From: an uncultured Rivibacter sp.
GTDB taxonomy: Bacteria; Pseudomonadota; Gammaproteobacteria; Burkholderiales; Burkholderiaceae
DNA length: 23,167 nt
Assembly: GCA_946481025.1 (NCBI GenBank)
Contig: CAMLNA010000065.1
Span: 1 to 23,167, forward strand
Direction of reading: 5' to 3'
Of this stretch, positions 8,812 through 17,042 are shown piece after piece. The notes under the pieces are model-generated. The model was not told where the DNA came from, searched no databases, and saw nothing but the letters and a program-made list of their open reading frames with translations. How positions within the stretch are numbered: the first letter of the stretch is position 1; every line of letters starts with the position of its first letter. The position numbers were made by a program, and so were the translations under genes.

Positions 8812-11800
8812 ATGGAAAGCATCAATCTCACCGCCGAGTCCGCCCCCTCGCCCCAAGCGCCCGTCTCCGGCGAGGCGGTGCAGCGCGTCATCAAGATCCG
8901 CCGCGACTACAACACCTGGGTCGCGCGCGAGACCATGGAGGACTACGCGCTGCGTTTCACGCCGCGCGCCTTCCGCAAGTGGTCGGAGCTGCGGGTGGCC
9001 AACACCGCCTTCGGCGCGGCCTCTTTCCTGGTGCTCGAGGCGGTGGGAGCGACGCTGCTGGTGCAGTACGGCTTCATCAACGCGTTCTGGGCCATCGTCG
9101 CCACCGGCCTCATCATCTTCCTGGCCGGCCTGCCCATCAGCCACTACGCGGCCCGCCACGGGGTCGACATGGACCTGCTCACGCGCGGCGCCGGCTTCGG
9201 CTACATCGGCTCGACCATCACCTCGCTCATCTATGCGAGCTTCACCTTCATCTTCTTCGCGCTCGAGGCGGCCATCATGGCCTACGCGCTCGAGCTGGCC
9301 TTCGACATTCCGCCGGCGCTGGGCTACCTGATCTGCGCGCTGGTGGTCATCCCGCTGGTCACCCACGGCGTCACCGTCATCAGCCGGCTGCAGGTGTGGA
9401 CCCAGCCGCTGTGGCTGGTGCTGCTGGTGCTGCCCTTCGTCTACGTGCTCAAGGAAGACCCCCACGTGCTGGCCGGGCTGGTGAACTACGGCGGGGACAA
9501 CCACCAGGGGGCCCGGTTCGACCTGCATCTCTTCGGCGCCGCCATGACGGTGGGCATCGCGCTCATCACGCAGATGGGCGAGCAGGTGGACTACCTGCGC
9601 TTCATGCCCGAGCGCACGGCGAGCAACCGCTTCCGCTGGCTGGCCGGCATGCTGATCGGCGGCCCCGGCTGGGTGGTGCTGGGGGTGGTGAAGATGCTGG
9701 GCGGCGCACTGCTGGCCTACCTGGCCATCAGCCACGCCGTGCCGCCTTCGCGCGCGGTGGACCCGAACCAGATGTACCTCGCCGCCTACGAGTACGTCTT
9801 CCCCACGGTCGGCTGGGCGGTGGCGGCCACCACGGTGTTCGTCGTGATCTCGCAGCTCAAGATCAACGTCACCAACGCCTATGCGGGCTCGCTCGCGTGG
9901 AGCAACTTCTTCTCGCGCCTCACCCACAGCCACCCGGGGCGCGTGGTGTGGGTGGTGTTCAACACGCTCATCGCGCTGATGCTGATGGAGCTGGAGGTCT
10001 TCCAGGCGCTGGGCGGCGTGCTCGGGCTGTACTCCAACATCGCCATCTCCTGGATGATGGCCGTGGTGGCCGACCTGGTGGTCAACAAGCCGCTGGGCCT
10101 GTCGCCTTCTGGCATCGAGTTCAAGCGGGCGCACCTGTACGACGTGAACCCGGTCGGGGTGGGCGCCATGGGCGTGGCGTCGGTGCTGTCGGTGGCGGCC
10201 CACCTGGGTGTATTCGGCCCCGGGGCGCAGGCATTCTCGGCAGCCATCGCGATGGTCACCGCCTTCGTCACCGCGCCGCTCATCGCCTGGTGGACACGGG
10301 GCCGCTACTACATCGCGCGGCGGCCCGAGCCTTCGCTGGTCGCGACGGGCTCGCAAGGTGGCTACCCGCGCCTCAGGCGCTGCTGCATCTGCGAGCGCGA
10401 ATACGAAAGCGACGACATGGCGCACTGTCCGGCCTACCAGGGGCCGATCTGCTCGCTGTGCTGCTCGCTCGACGCGCGCTGCGACGACCTCTGCAAGCCC
10501 GACGCGCGCCTGTCGGTGCAGTGGAACGGCGCCCTGCGCGCGGTGCTGCCGCGCGCCATCTGGCCCTACCTCGACACCGGCCTCGGCCACTACCTGCTGG
10601 TGATGGCGGTGGTGGTGCCCCTGCTGGGCCTGCTGCTGGGGCTCATGTACTACCAGGAAATGCGTGTGCTGGGCGAGCAGGCGGCGGCGCATGCGCCGGC
10701 GCTCAGGCTCACCTTCGTGAAGGTGTATGCAGCGCTGCTGCTGGTGGCGGGCATCGTGGCCTGGTGGCTGGTGCTCACCCACAAGAGCCGGCAGGTGGCG
10801 CAGGAAGAATCGAACCGGCAGACGCACCTGCTGATGCGCGAGATCGAGTCGCACAAGCGCACCGACCTGCAGCTGCAGCACGCCAAGCGGGACGCCGAGC
10901 GCGCGCAGCACGCTGCCGAACTCGCCAACCAGGCCAAGAGCCGCTACATCACCAACATCAGCCACGAGTTGCGCACGCCGCTCAACAGCATCCTCGGCTA
11001 CGCCCAGCTGCTCGAGGAGGACGACGCCATGCCGCCCAGGCGCAAGCAGGCGGTCGGCGTGATCCGCCGCGGCGGCGACCACCTGCTCTCGCTCATCGAA
11101 GGCACGCTCGACATCGCCCGCATCGAAGGCGGCAAGCTGACGCTCGACGTGAAGCCGATGCGCTTTCGCGAGTGCGTGGAGGAGATCGCGCGGATGTTCG
11201 AGCTGCAGGCCTCGGCCAAGGCCATCGACTTCCGCCACGACCTGGGCGAGCTGCCGGGCGTGGTGCGGGCCGACGAAAAGCGGCTGCGGCAGATCCTCAT
11301 CAACGTGCTGGGCAACGCGGTCAAGTTCACCAGCGCGGGCCATGTGGCTTTCCGCCTGCACTATTCGGGCGAGATGGCACGCTTCGAGATCGAGGACTCC
11401 GGTCCCGGCATGGGCCCGCAGGAGATGGAGCACATCTTCGAGCCCTTCGTGCGCGGCTCGGCACACACCGGCGGATCGCTCGCCGGCGGCTCGGGCCTGG
11501 GCCTCACCATCAGCAAGATGCTCACCGACCTGATGGGCGGTGAAATGACCGTGAGCAGCACGCCGGGGGTGGGCACGCTGTTCCGCATCAAGCTCTTCCT
11601 GCCGCAGGTGCGTGCGGCGGTGGCCGAGCGCGAGCTGCCGCGCACCGGCCGCACCGGCTACCTTGGTGAGCGCAAGCGCGTGCTGGTGGTGGACAACGAA
11701 GAGGTCGACCGCGAGTTGCTGGCCAGCGTGCTGCAGCCGCTGGGCTTCGAGCTGCAGCAGGCGGCCAACGGCGAAGACTGCCTGGCGCTGCTCGAATCCG

Positions 11801-12300
11801 GCTTCATGCCCGACGCCATCCTGATGGACCTCGCGATGCCGGGGCTCGACGGCTGGGGCACCCTGCGCCAGATCCGCCTGCGCGGCCTGTCCGATGCGCC
11901 GGTGGCCATCGTGTCGGCCAACGCCTTCGACAAGGGGCTCGAGAACGACGTGGGCGTCCGGGCCGAAGATTTCATCGTGAAGCCGGTACGCGTGAGCGAG
12001 CTGCTCGACTGGCTGGGAGCGCGCCTGTCGCTGCAGTGGCTGCATGCCGCGCCACCCCCGGCCGTGGCCAGGCCCGCCGTCACGGCCTATCCCCCCGCAC
12101 AGCACCTGCGCGCGCTCGAAGAACTGGTCACCCTCGGCTACTTCCGCGGCATCGTCAGCAAGCTCGACGAGATCGAAGCGGCCCATCCCGACAGCGCGGC
12201 TTTCGTGGACAAGCTGCGCCTGCTCGCACGCGGCTTCCAGCTCGAAGCCATGAGCACCCTCATCCAACAAGCCCTGCCCGATGTCGAACCGACTGCCTGA
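8812..12300 (+). CDS. NCS1 permease-like hybrid sensor histidine kinase with receiver domain
   Basis: A 1162-residue transporter-like sensor kinase. Residues about 20-500 form a multi-pass membrane domain that resembles purine-cytosine permeases (NCS1 family), with about twelve hydrophobic segments. Then comes a cytoplasmic linker with nine cysteines (C524-C561). Two further membrane helices at about 594-614 and 633-657 and a short coiled coil lead into the kinase. The H-box has H718 in SHELRTPLNSILGY, and the ATPase domain has the N-box (N835), DSGPGMG (D862) and GSGLGLTIS (about 893-901). The receiver has acidic D961, phospho-acceptor D1006 and K1057. A helical tail of about 80 residues ends it. 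ATG 8812 was chosen because an upstream GTG (8692) would reach into ureA's leader. It is divergent from ureA, and its end overlaps the response regulator gene by 20 bases. The ligand is unknown; a nitrogen base or allantoin-like compound is an inference. Confidence 0.88.
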   Translation: MESINLTAESAPSPQAPVSGEAVQRVIKIRRDYNTWVARETMEDYALRFTPRAFRKWSELRVANTAFGAASFLVLEAVGATLLVQYGFINAFWAIVATGLIIFLAGLPISHYAARHGVDMDLLTRGAGFGYIGSTITSLIYASFTFIFFALEAAIMAYALELAFDIPPALGYLICALVVIPLVTHGVTVISRLQVWTQPLWLVLLVLPFVYVLKEDPHVLAGLVNYGGDNHQGARFDLHLFGAAMTVGIALITQMGEQVDYLRFMPERTASNRFRWLAGMLIGGPGWVVLGVVKMLGGALLAYLAISHAVPPSRAVDPNQMYLAAYEYVFPTVGWAVAATTVFVVISQLKINVTNAYAGSLAWSNFFSRLTHSHPGRVVWVVFNTLIALMLMELEVFQALGGVLGLYSNIAISWMMAVVADLVVNKPLGLSPSGIEFKRAHLYDVNPVGVGAMGVASVLSVAAHLGVFGPGAQAFSAAIAMVTAFVTAPLIAWWTRGRYYIARRPEPSLVATGSQGGYPRLRRCCICEREYESDDMAHCPAYQGPICSLCCSLDARCDDLCKPDARLSVQWNGALRAVLPRAIWPYLDTGLGHYLLVMAVVVPLLGLLLGLMYYQEMRVLGEQAAAHAPALRLTFVKVYAALLLVAGIVAWWLVLTHKSRQVAQEESNRQTHLLMREIESHKRTDLQLQHAKRDAERAQHAAELANQAKSRYITNISHELRTPLNSILGYAQLLEEDDAMPPRRKQAVGVIRRGGDHLLSLIEGTLDIARIEGGKLTLDVKPMRFRECVEEIARMFELQASAKAIDFRHDLGELPGVVRADEKRLRQILINVLGNAVKFTSAGHVAFRLHYSGEMARFEIEDSGPGMGPQEMEHIFEPFVRGSAHTGGSLAGGSGLGLTISKMLTDLMGGEMTVSSTPGVGTLFRIKLFLPQVRAAVAERELPRTGRTGYLGERKRVLVVDNEEVDRELLASVLQPLGFELQQAANGEDCLALLESGFMPDAILMDLAMPGLDGWGTLRQIRLRGLSDAPVAIVSANAFDKGLENDVGVRAEDFIVKPVRVSELLDWLGARLSLQWLHAAPPPAVARPAVTAYPPAQHLRALEELVTLGYFRGIVSKLDEIEAAHPDSAAFVDKLRLLARGFQLEAMSTLIQQALPDVEPTA

Positions 12301-13225
12301 CCGTTCGAATGCCGACGTGGTGCTCATCGTCGACGACGTGCCCGACAACCTGTCGGTGCTGCACGACGCGCTCGACGAGTCCGGCTACACCGTGCTGGTG
12401 GCCACCAGCGGCGAAACCGCGTTGCAGCGTGCCGCGCAGGCGCTGCCCGACGTGGTGCTGCTCGACGCGGTGATGCCCGGCATGAGCGGCTTCGAGGTGG
12501 CGCGGCGGCTCAAGGCCGAGGCCGCAACGGCGCACATTCCCATCATCTTCATGACCGGCCTCACCGACACCGAGCATGTGGTGGCCGCATTCGAAGCGGG
12601 CGGCGCCGACTACGTGACCAAGCCGATCCGGCCCAAGGAAGTGCTGGCGCGCATCGCGGCCCACGTGCAGAGCGCGCGCCACACGCGGCAGGCGCGCAAT
12701 GCGCTCGATGCCTTCGGGCATGCCGCCGTGACGGTGCGCGCGGCCGACGGCCGCCTCGTGTGGCAGACGCCGCTGGCGCGCAGCCTGCTCACCCGCTACT
12801 TCGCAAGTGCCGAGCCGCAGCTGCCGGAAGCGGCAGCCGAATGGGTGCAGGCCCAGTCGCAGGCGCAGCTGGCAGGGCTGGGCACCTCCACCTTCACCGT
12901 GGCGCACGGCGCCAAGCGCCTGGTGCTGGCGCTGCACGAGCAGACCGGCGACGGCGAATGGCTGGTCGTGATGCGCGAGGCCTCGGACGCCGCGGTGGTC
13001 GAAGCCATGACCCACACCTTCCGGCTCACGCTGCGCGAGGCCGAAGTGCTCTACTGGGTGGTGAAGGGCAAGACCAACCGCGACATCGCCGACATCCTCG
13101 GCATGAGCGCGGCCACGGTGAAGAAGCACCTGGAGCACGTGTTCGAGAAGCTCGGCGTGGAAACGCGCACCGCGGCGGCGGGCCTGGCGATCGGCAAGGT
13201 GAGGCAGCTGGCGGCGAGCGGGTGA
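12281..13225 (+). CDS. LuxR/NarL-type response regulator with central PAS-like region
   Basis: A 314-residue DNA-binding response regulator. The receiver domain covers residues 12-128: acidic pocket D18/D19, phospho-acceptor D62 (VVLLDAVMPGMSG) and lysine K114 (YVTKPIRP). A central part at about 140-235 looks PAS-like (ALDAFGHAAVTVRAADGRLVW) and is not found in typical NarL proteins. The C-terminal LuxR helix-turn-helix covers about 248-302 (LTLREAEVLYWVVKGKTNRDIADIL, shown here by its recognition helix MSAATVKKHLEHVFEKLG). The start lies inside the end of the sensor kinase gene, a 20-base overlap, so the two are almost surely a cognate pair. With two receivers in the system (kinase D1006 and D62 here), the phosphate path could be branched. 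Its targets are unknown; the divergent urease operon is the obvious candidate. Confidence 0.93.
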   Translation: MSNRLPDRSNADVVLIVDDVPDNLSVLHDALDESGYTVLVATSGETALQRAAQALPDVVLLDAVMPGMSGFEVARRLKAEAATAHIPIIFMTGLTDTEHVVAAFEAGGADYVTKPIRPKEVLARIAAHVQSARHTRQARNALDAFGHAAVTVRAADGRLVWQTPLARSLLTRYFASAEPQLPEAAAEWVQAQSQAQLAGLGTSTFTVAHGAKRLVLALHEQTGDGEWLVVMREASDAAVVEAMTHTFRLTLREAEVLYWVVKGKTNRDIADILGMSAATVKKHLEHVFEKLGVETRTAAAGLAIGKVRQLAASG

Positions 13226-13231
13226 GTGCGC

Positions 13232-14131
13232 CTACCCTGCCTTCGGCCTGCGCAACATCACCAGCTCGAACAGCGCCTGCGCCGCCATCGAAAGCGACCG
13301 GTCGCGCCGGCGGATCACGAACAGCTCGCGCTTCAATCCGGGCGCGAACAACGGTCGTGTCACCAGCGCCGGGTGCTCGAAATGGAACAGCGTCAGCGCG
13401 GGCACGACGGTGATGCCCAGGCCTGCGCGCACCATGCCGGCCACGGTGCTCAGCTGCTCCAGCTCGAGCACCGAATGGATCTGCGCCGGCCGGATGGCGG
13501 TGTCGATGTGCTGGCGCACGCTGCTGTTGCGGGCGAGGTGAACGAAGGGCTGGCCGGGCAGGTCGGCCAGGCCGATGCGGCGCTTGTTCGCGAAAGGATG
13601 GTCGCCGCGGCACACCACGTGGAAGCGGTCTGAACAGAAAGGCTGCGCCAGCAGCTCCGGCGCGCTGGCGCGCACGGCGGCCAGCGCGAAGTCGGCCCGG
13701 CCTGCACGCACGCGCTCCACGCACTCGTCGGACAACGCGTCGGCCACGTCGAGTTCGATGTGCGGATGGCGCGCATGGAACTGCGCCAGCACCTCGGGCA
13801 GCCATCCCGCGGCCAGGGCCGGCAGCGCGGCCAGCGACACCCGGCCGCGCCGGCGCGCCACATGGTCGCCCAGGTCAGCCACCGTGACCTCCACGTCGCG
13901 CAGCAGGCGCAAGGCGCCGTCGAGGAAGAGGCTGCCTTCGGCCGTGAGCTCCACCGTGCGGGTGGTGCGGTCGAACAGCCGTGCGCCGAGGGCCGATTCC
14001 AGCGAGCGGATCAGCGCGCTGAAGGCCGGCTGCGACAAGTGGCACCGCGATGCGGCCCGGGTGAAGTTGCGCGTCTCGGCCAGCGCCGTGAAAGCGCGCA
14101 GCTGGCGCGTCGACAGGTTCGGCTCACTCAT
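13232..14131 (-). CDS. LysR family transcriptional regulator
   Basis: A 299-residue LysR-type regulator. The winged helix-turn-helix is at residues about 8-66 (LRAFTALAETRNFTRAA, LSQPAFSALIRSLE, LGARLFDRTTRTVELTAEG), and the rest is the two-lobed effector-binding domain. Length is normal. The effector-binding half starts with the usual RVSLAALP strand. It is divergent from the atuA-like gene with 98 bases between starts, the common layout for a LysR regulator and its target operon. It ends six bases from the stop of the convergent response regulator gene. The inducer is not known, but is probably a substrate of the catabolic genes downstream of atuA. Confidence 0.95.
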   Translation of the reverse strand: MSEPNLSTRQLRAFTALAETRNFTRAASRCHLSQPAFSALIRSLESALGARLFDRTTRTVELTAEGSLFLDGALRLLRDVEVTVADLGDHVARRRGRVSLAALPALAAGWLPEVLAQFHARHPHIELDVADALSDECVERVRAGRADFALAAVRASAPELLAQPFCSDRFHVVCRGDHPFANKRRIGLADLPGQPFVHLARNSSVRQHIDTAIRPAQIHSVLELEQLSTVAGMVRAGLGITVVPALTLFHFEHPALVTRPLFAPGLKRELFVIRRRDRSLSMAAQALFELVMLRRPKAG

Positions 14132-14145
14132 TTGTCAGGCAGATC

Positions 14146-14167
14146 AATTCATTCAAACAAACGAATT
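14146..14167. promoter_or_regulatory. Imperfect dyad, candidate LysR operator
   Basis: AATTCATT (14146-14153) and AACGAATT (14160-14167) form an inverted repeat that matches at seven of eight positions around a 6-base spacer. It is strikingly AT-rich for this genome and sits between the divergent lysR and atuA-like starts, 15 bases upstream of the lysR ATG. A LysR protein that represses its own gene and activates the divergent operon would bind here. A -10-like TAGAGT follows at 14189-14194 on the + strand, with no good -35 box. Confidence 0.45.
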
Positions 14168-14229
14168 CTCCTTTCAACGTCGTACTCCTAGAGTGAGGTC
14201 CATCCCGCGCTTTTTTGGCCCGAAGCCTC

Positions 14230-15576
14230 ATGACATCACCCCTGCTCGTCGGCAACGCGGCCGGCTTTTCCGGCGACCGCACCGACGCCGCCCGCCCGGT
14301 GGTGGACACGCTCATCGCCCGCGGCGGCCCGGCGGTGCTGATCTTCGAGACGCTGGCCGAACGCACGCTGGCCCTGGCGCAACTGGCCCGGCAGGCCGAC
14401 CCGCAAGCCGGTTACGAGCCGCTGCTGGTGGACATGCTGGCGCCCGTGCTGGCCGACTGCCTGGCCCACCGCATCCGCATCGTCGGCAACTTCGGCGCGG
14501 CCAACCCGCAGGCCGCGGCGCGCCGGCTGCTGCGGCTGGCCGGCGAGCTGCAGCTGCGCCGCCCCAAGGTCGCCGTGGTGAGCGGCGACGACCTGGCCGG
14601 GCCCGGGCACGAGGCCCCGCTGCGCGAGGCGCTGGGCCCGACCGCGGCCGGCCTGCAGATCGCCAGCGCCAACGCCTACCTGGGCGCGCAGGCCATCGCC
14701 GCCGCGCTGCGCGAGGGCGCCGACATCGTGGTCACCGGCAGGGTGGCCGACCCTTCGCTCACCGTGGGCCCGGCGCTCGCGCACTTCGGCTGGGCCGAAG
14801 ACGACTGGGACCGCCTGGCCGGCGCCACCATGGCCGGCCACCTTCTCGAATGCGGCGCGCAGGTGTGCGGCGGCTACTACGCCGACCCCGGCTTCAAGGA
14901 CGTCCCGGACCTGGCCCATGTGGGCTATCCCATCGCCGAGCTGTTCGACGACGGCAGCTGCCTCGTCGGCAAGGCCGCGGGCACGGGTGGCTGCGTCGAT
15001 GAACACACGGTCAAGGAGCAGCTGCTGTACGAGCTGCACGACCCCTTGGCCTACCTCACGCCCGACGTGGTGGCCGACATCGGCGAGGCGCGCGTCGAAG
15101 CGGCCGGCCCCGACCTCGTGCGCCTGTGGGGCGTGCGCGGCCATGCCCGGCCGGCCACGCTGAAGGTCAACGTGTTCCACCCGCACGGCTGGCTGGCCGA
15201 AGGCGAGATCTCGTATGCCGGCCGCGGCGCCGAGGCGCGGGCCCGGCTGGCCGCCGAGGTGCTGCGGTCGCGGCTCGCCGGCTGCGGGCCGCTGCGCGTC
15301 GACCTGATCGGCGTCGCCAGCGTGTTCGCCGACGACGCCGGCCGCTGGCTCGCCACGCAGCCGCCGGGCGATGCACGCGACGTGCGCCTGCGCGTCGCGA
15401 TGAACCACGACGACAAGCGCACCGCCGAGCGCCTGCTGCGCGAGGTGACGGCCCTCTACACCTGCGGGCCGGCCGGCGGCGGCGGCGTGCGCACCGCGCT
15501 GCGCCAGCGGCTGGGCACGGTGTCGTGCCTGGTGCCGCGCGAGCGCGTGCCGCAGACCTGGGAGTTCATCGAATGA
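14230..15576 (+). CDS. AtuA family (DUF1446) protein, acyclic terpene utilisation-like
   Basis: A 448-residue protein of the AtuA/DUF1446 family. The name comes from the Pseudomonas citronellol/geraniol utilisation cluster, but the reaction of AtuA itself has not been assigned to my knowledge. Family landmarks are the N-terminal GNAAGFSGDR, SANAYLGAQ, the strongly conserved VVTGRVADPSLTVGPAL, and GKAAGTGGCVDEHTVKEQLL. No signal peptide is seen, so it is cytoplasmic. ATG 14230 was chosen over a TTG five codons upstream because the conserved sequence begins right after it. The gene stops within the start of the next one (ATGA overlap), which encodes the domain that is fused to this one in longer AtuA proteins. 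It likely starts the LysR-controlled operon. An actual role in terpene breakdown is not supported: no other atu genes are present. Confidence 0.88.
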   Translation: MTSPLLVGNAAGFSGDRTDAARPVVDTLIARGGPAVLIFETLAERTLALAQLARQADPQAGYEPLLVDMLAPVLADCLAHRIRIVGNFGAANPQAAARRLLRLAGELQLRRPKVAVVSGDDLAGPGHEAPLREALGPTAAGLQIASANAYLGAQAIAAALREGADIVVTGRVADPSLTVGPALAHFGWAEDDWDRLAGATMAGHLLECGAQVCGGYYADPGFKDVPDLAHVGYPIAELFDDGSCLVGKAAGTGGCVDEHTVKEQLLYELHDPLAYLTPDVVADIGEARVEAAGPDLVRLWGVRGHARPATLKVNVFHPHGWLAEGEISYAGRGAEARARLAAEVLRSRLAGCGPLRVDLIGVASVFADDAGRWLATQPPGDARDVRLRVAMNHDDKRTAERLLREVTALYTCGPAGGGGVRTALRQRLGTVSCLVPRERVPQTWEFIE

Positions 15577-15947
15577 AGGCGAACGAAACGCTGGCCGTGC
15601 CGCTGCACTGCCTGGCTCACGGCCGCACCGGCGACAAGGGCGATCGCTCCAACATCAGCGTCATCGCCTGGCACCCGGCGCTGTACCCGCTGCTGGCGGA
15701 GCAGGTCACCGAGGCAGCGGTGGCGCGCCAGTTCGCGCATCGCCGCCCGCAACGCGTGGTGCGCCACCTGCTGCCCCACCTGCACGCGATGAACTTCGTG
15801 CTCGACGGCGTGCTCGACGGCGGCGTGAACGACGCGCTCAACCTCGACAGCCACGGCAAGGCCCTGTCGTTCCTGCTGCTCGACCTGCCGGTGGCCGTGC
15901 CGCAGGCCCTGCGGCCGCTGCTCAAGAACCCCCCACCTTTCGCCTGA
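15573..15947 (+). CDS. AtuA-related C-terminal domain protein
   Basis: A 124-residue protein matching the C-terminal part of long AtuA proteins. The signature is AHGRTGDKGDRSNISVIAW (residues 15-33), followed by the MNFVLDGVLDGGVNDALNLDSHGKA region shown here by NFVLDGVLDGGVN and LNLDSHGKALS. It starts at 15573 in an ATGA overlap with the DUF1446 gene, so the two are translated together and probably form one complex. In other bacteria the two parts are one polypeptide; the split form is also common in Burkholderiales. Function is unknown beyond this pairing. Confidence 0.87.
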   Translation: MKANETLAVPLHCLAHGRTGDKGDRSNISVIAWHPALYPLLAEQVTEAAVARQFAHRRPQRVVRHLLPHLHAMNFVLDGVLDGGVNDALNLDSHGKALSFLLLDLPVAVPQALRPLLKNPPPFA

Positions 15948-15975
15948 TCGACCCACACCACAACGGAGACAACGC

Positions 15976-16947
15976 ATGACCCCGCTCACCCGCCGCCCGC
16001 TGCTCGCGCTGGCCGCTGCCATGGCCTTTGGCCAGCCTTTCGCCGCGTTGGCGGCCTACCCCGAAAAGCCGATCACCTTCGTCGTGCCCTTCGCGGCCGC
16101 CAGCGCCACCGACCAGCTCGCACGCGCGCTGGGCCAATCCGTCACCGCGCAGACGAAGCAGTCCGTGGTGGTGGACAACAAGGCCGGCGCCAGCGGCATG
16201 CTGGCCGCGCAGCAGGCGGCCCGCGCACCGGCCGACGGCTACACCGTGCTCATCACCACCAACACCACGCAGGCGGCCAACCAGCACCTCTACAAGAAGC
16301 TGGCCTACGACCCGGTGAAGGACTTCGCGCCGGTCACCGGCCTGGGCAAGGGCGGGCAGGTGATGGTGGTGCGCGCCGATGCGCCGTTCAAGAACGTGGC
16401 CGACGTGGTGGCCCGGGCGAAGCAGCAGCCCGGCAAGCTGAGCTTCGGCAGCGGCAGTTCGTCGAGCCGGGTGGCCGGCGAGATGTTCCAGCAGCTCTCG
16501 GGCACCGAGATCCTGCACGTGCCCTACAAGAGCAACCCGCAGGCGCTGACCGACCTGATGGGCGGCCAGTTCGACTTCATGATCACCGACACGGCAACCG
16601 GCCTGCCGCAGGTGAAGGCCGGCAAGCTGAAGGCGCTGGGCTATTCGACGCAGAAGCGCAGCCCGCTGCTGCCCGACGTGCCCACCATCGCCGAAGCCGG
16701 CGTGCCCGGCTACGACATGGGCTACTGGTTCGCCGCCTACGTGCCGGCCGGCACGCCGCAGCCGGTGGTGGCGCGGCTGAACGAGCTGCTCACCCAGGCC
16801 GCGAAGAGCGCCGAGGCCCGGGCCTTCTTCGATGGCAGCGGCGTGGAGGCGTGGACCACCACGCCGGACGAGCTGGCGAAGTTCCAGGCGGCCGAAACGC
16901 AGAAGTGGGGCAAGGTCATCAAGGCCGCCGGCATCGAGCCCGAGTAA
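15976..16947 (+). CDS. Bug family (tripartite tricarboxylate transporter) solute-binding protein
   Basis: A 323-residue periplasmic substrate-binding protein of the Bug/TctC family, which is greatly expanded in Burkholderiales. A signal peptide (residues 1-26, ending FAALAA) precedes the typical mature start YPEKPITFVVPFAA. Other family segments are VVVDNKAGASGMLAAQ, ADGYTVL, FGSGSSSS and LPDVPTIAEAGVPGYD. Length is normal. GGAGAC lies eight bases before the ATG. Binding proteins of this family often bind carboxylates; the ligand here is unknown. No TctA/TctB membrane genes are in the window, which is usual for orphan Bug proteins. The 28-base gap to the AtuA pair suggests one operon. Confidence 0.93.
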   Translation: MTPLTRRPLLALAAAMAFGQPFAALAAYPEKPITFVVPFAAASATDQLARALGQSVTAQTKQSVVVDNKAGASGMLAAQQAARAPADGYTVLITTNTTQAANQHLYKKLAYDPVKDFAPVTGLGKGGQVMVVRADAPFKNVADVVARAKQQPGKLSFGSGSSSSRVAGEMFQQLSGTEILHVPYKSNPQALTDLMGGQFDFMITDTATGLPQVKAGKLKALGYSTQKRSPLLPDVPTIAEAGVPGYDMGYWFAAYVPAGTPQPVVARLNELLTQAAKSAEARAFFDGSGVEAWTTTPDELAKFQAAETQKWGKVIKAAGIEPE

Positions 16948-16976
16948 GCCGGCGCCTGACCCCCATTCCCTGAAAA

Positions 16977-16994
16977 GCCGGCGGCACAGCCGGC
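16977..16994. terminator. GCCGGC stem-loop between the Bug gene and the hydrolase lipoprotein
   Basis: GCCGGC at 16977-16982 and 16989-16994 can pair around a 6-base loop, 29 bases after the Bug stop. No T-run follows. It could be a weak attenuating hairpin that lowers expression of the next gene relative to the binding protein, or an mRNA stabiliser; GC-rich background makes chance possible. Confidence 0.25.
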
Positions 16995-17042
16995 GGGGCG
17001 CAGCCATGCCCGAACGATCCTTCGAGAACACAGGAGACAACC

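Noticed and set aside
8769..11543. A 924-codon + strand frame inside the sensor kinase gene
   Set aside because: It is Arg/Ala/Gly-rich shadow sequence of the kinase in another frame.
8572..12348. A 1258-codon open frame on the - strand, antisense to the sensor kinase
   Set aside because: The product is rich in His, Arg, Gln and Ala in a pattern typical of a shadow frame, while the + strand encodes a complete recognisable protein.
14230..15947. Frameshifted pseudogene of a full-length AtuA
   Set aside because: Both parts have intact frames, a clean ATGA junction and normal ends, and the split form is a known arrangement.
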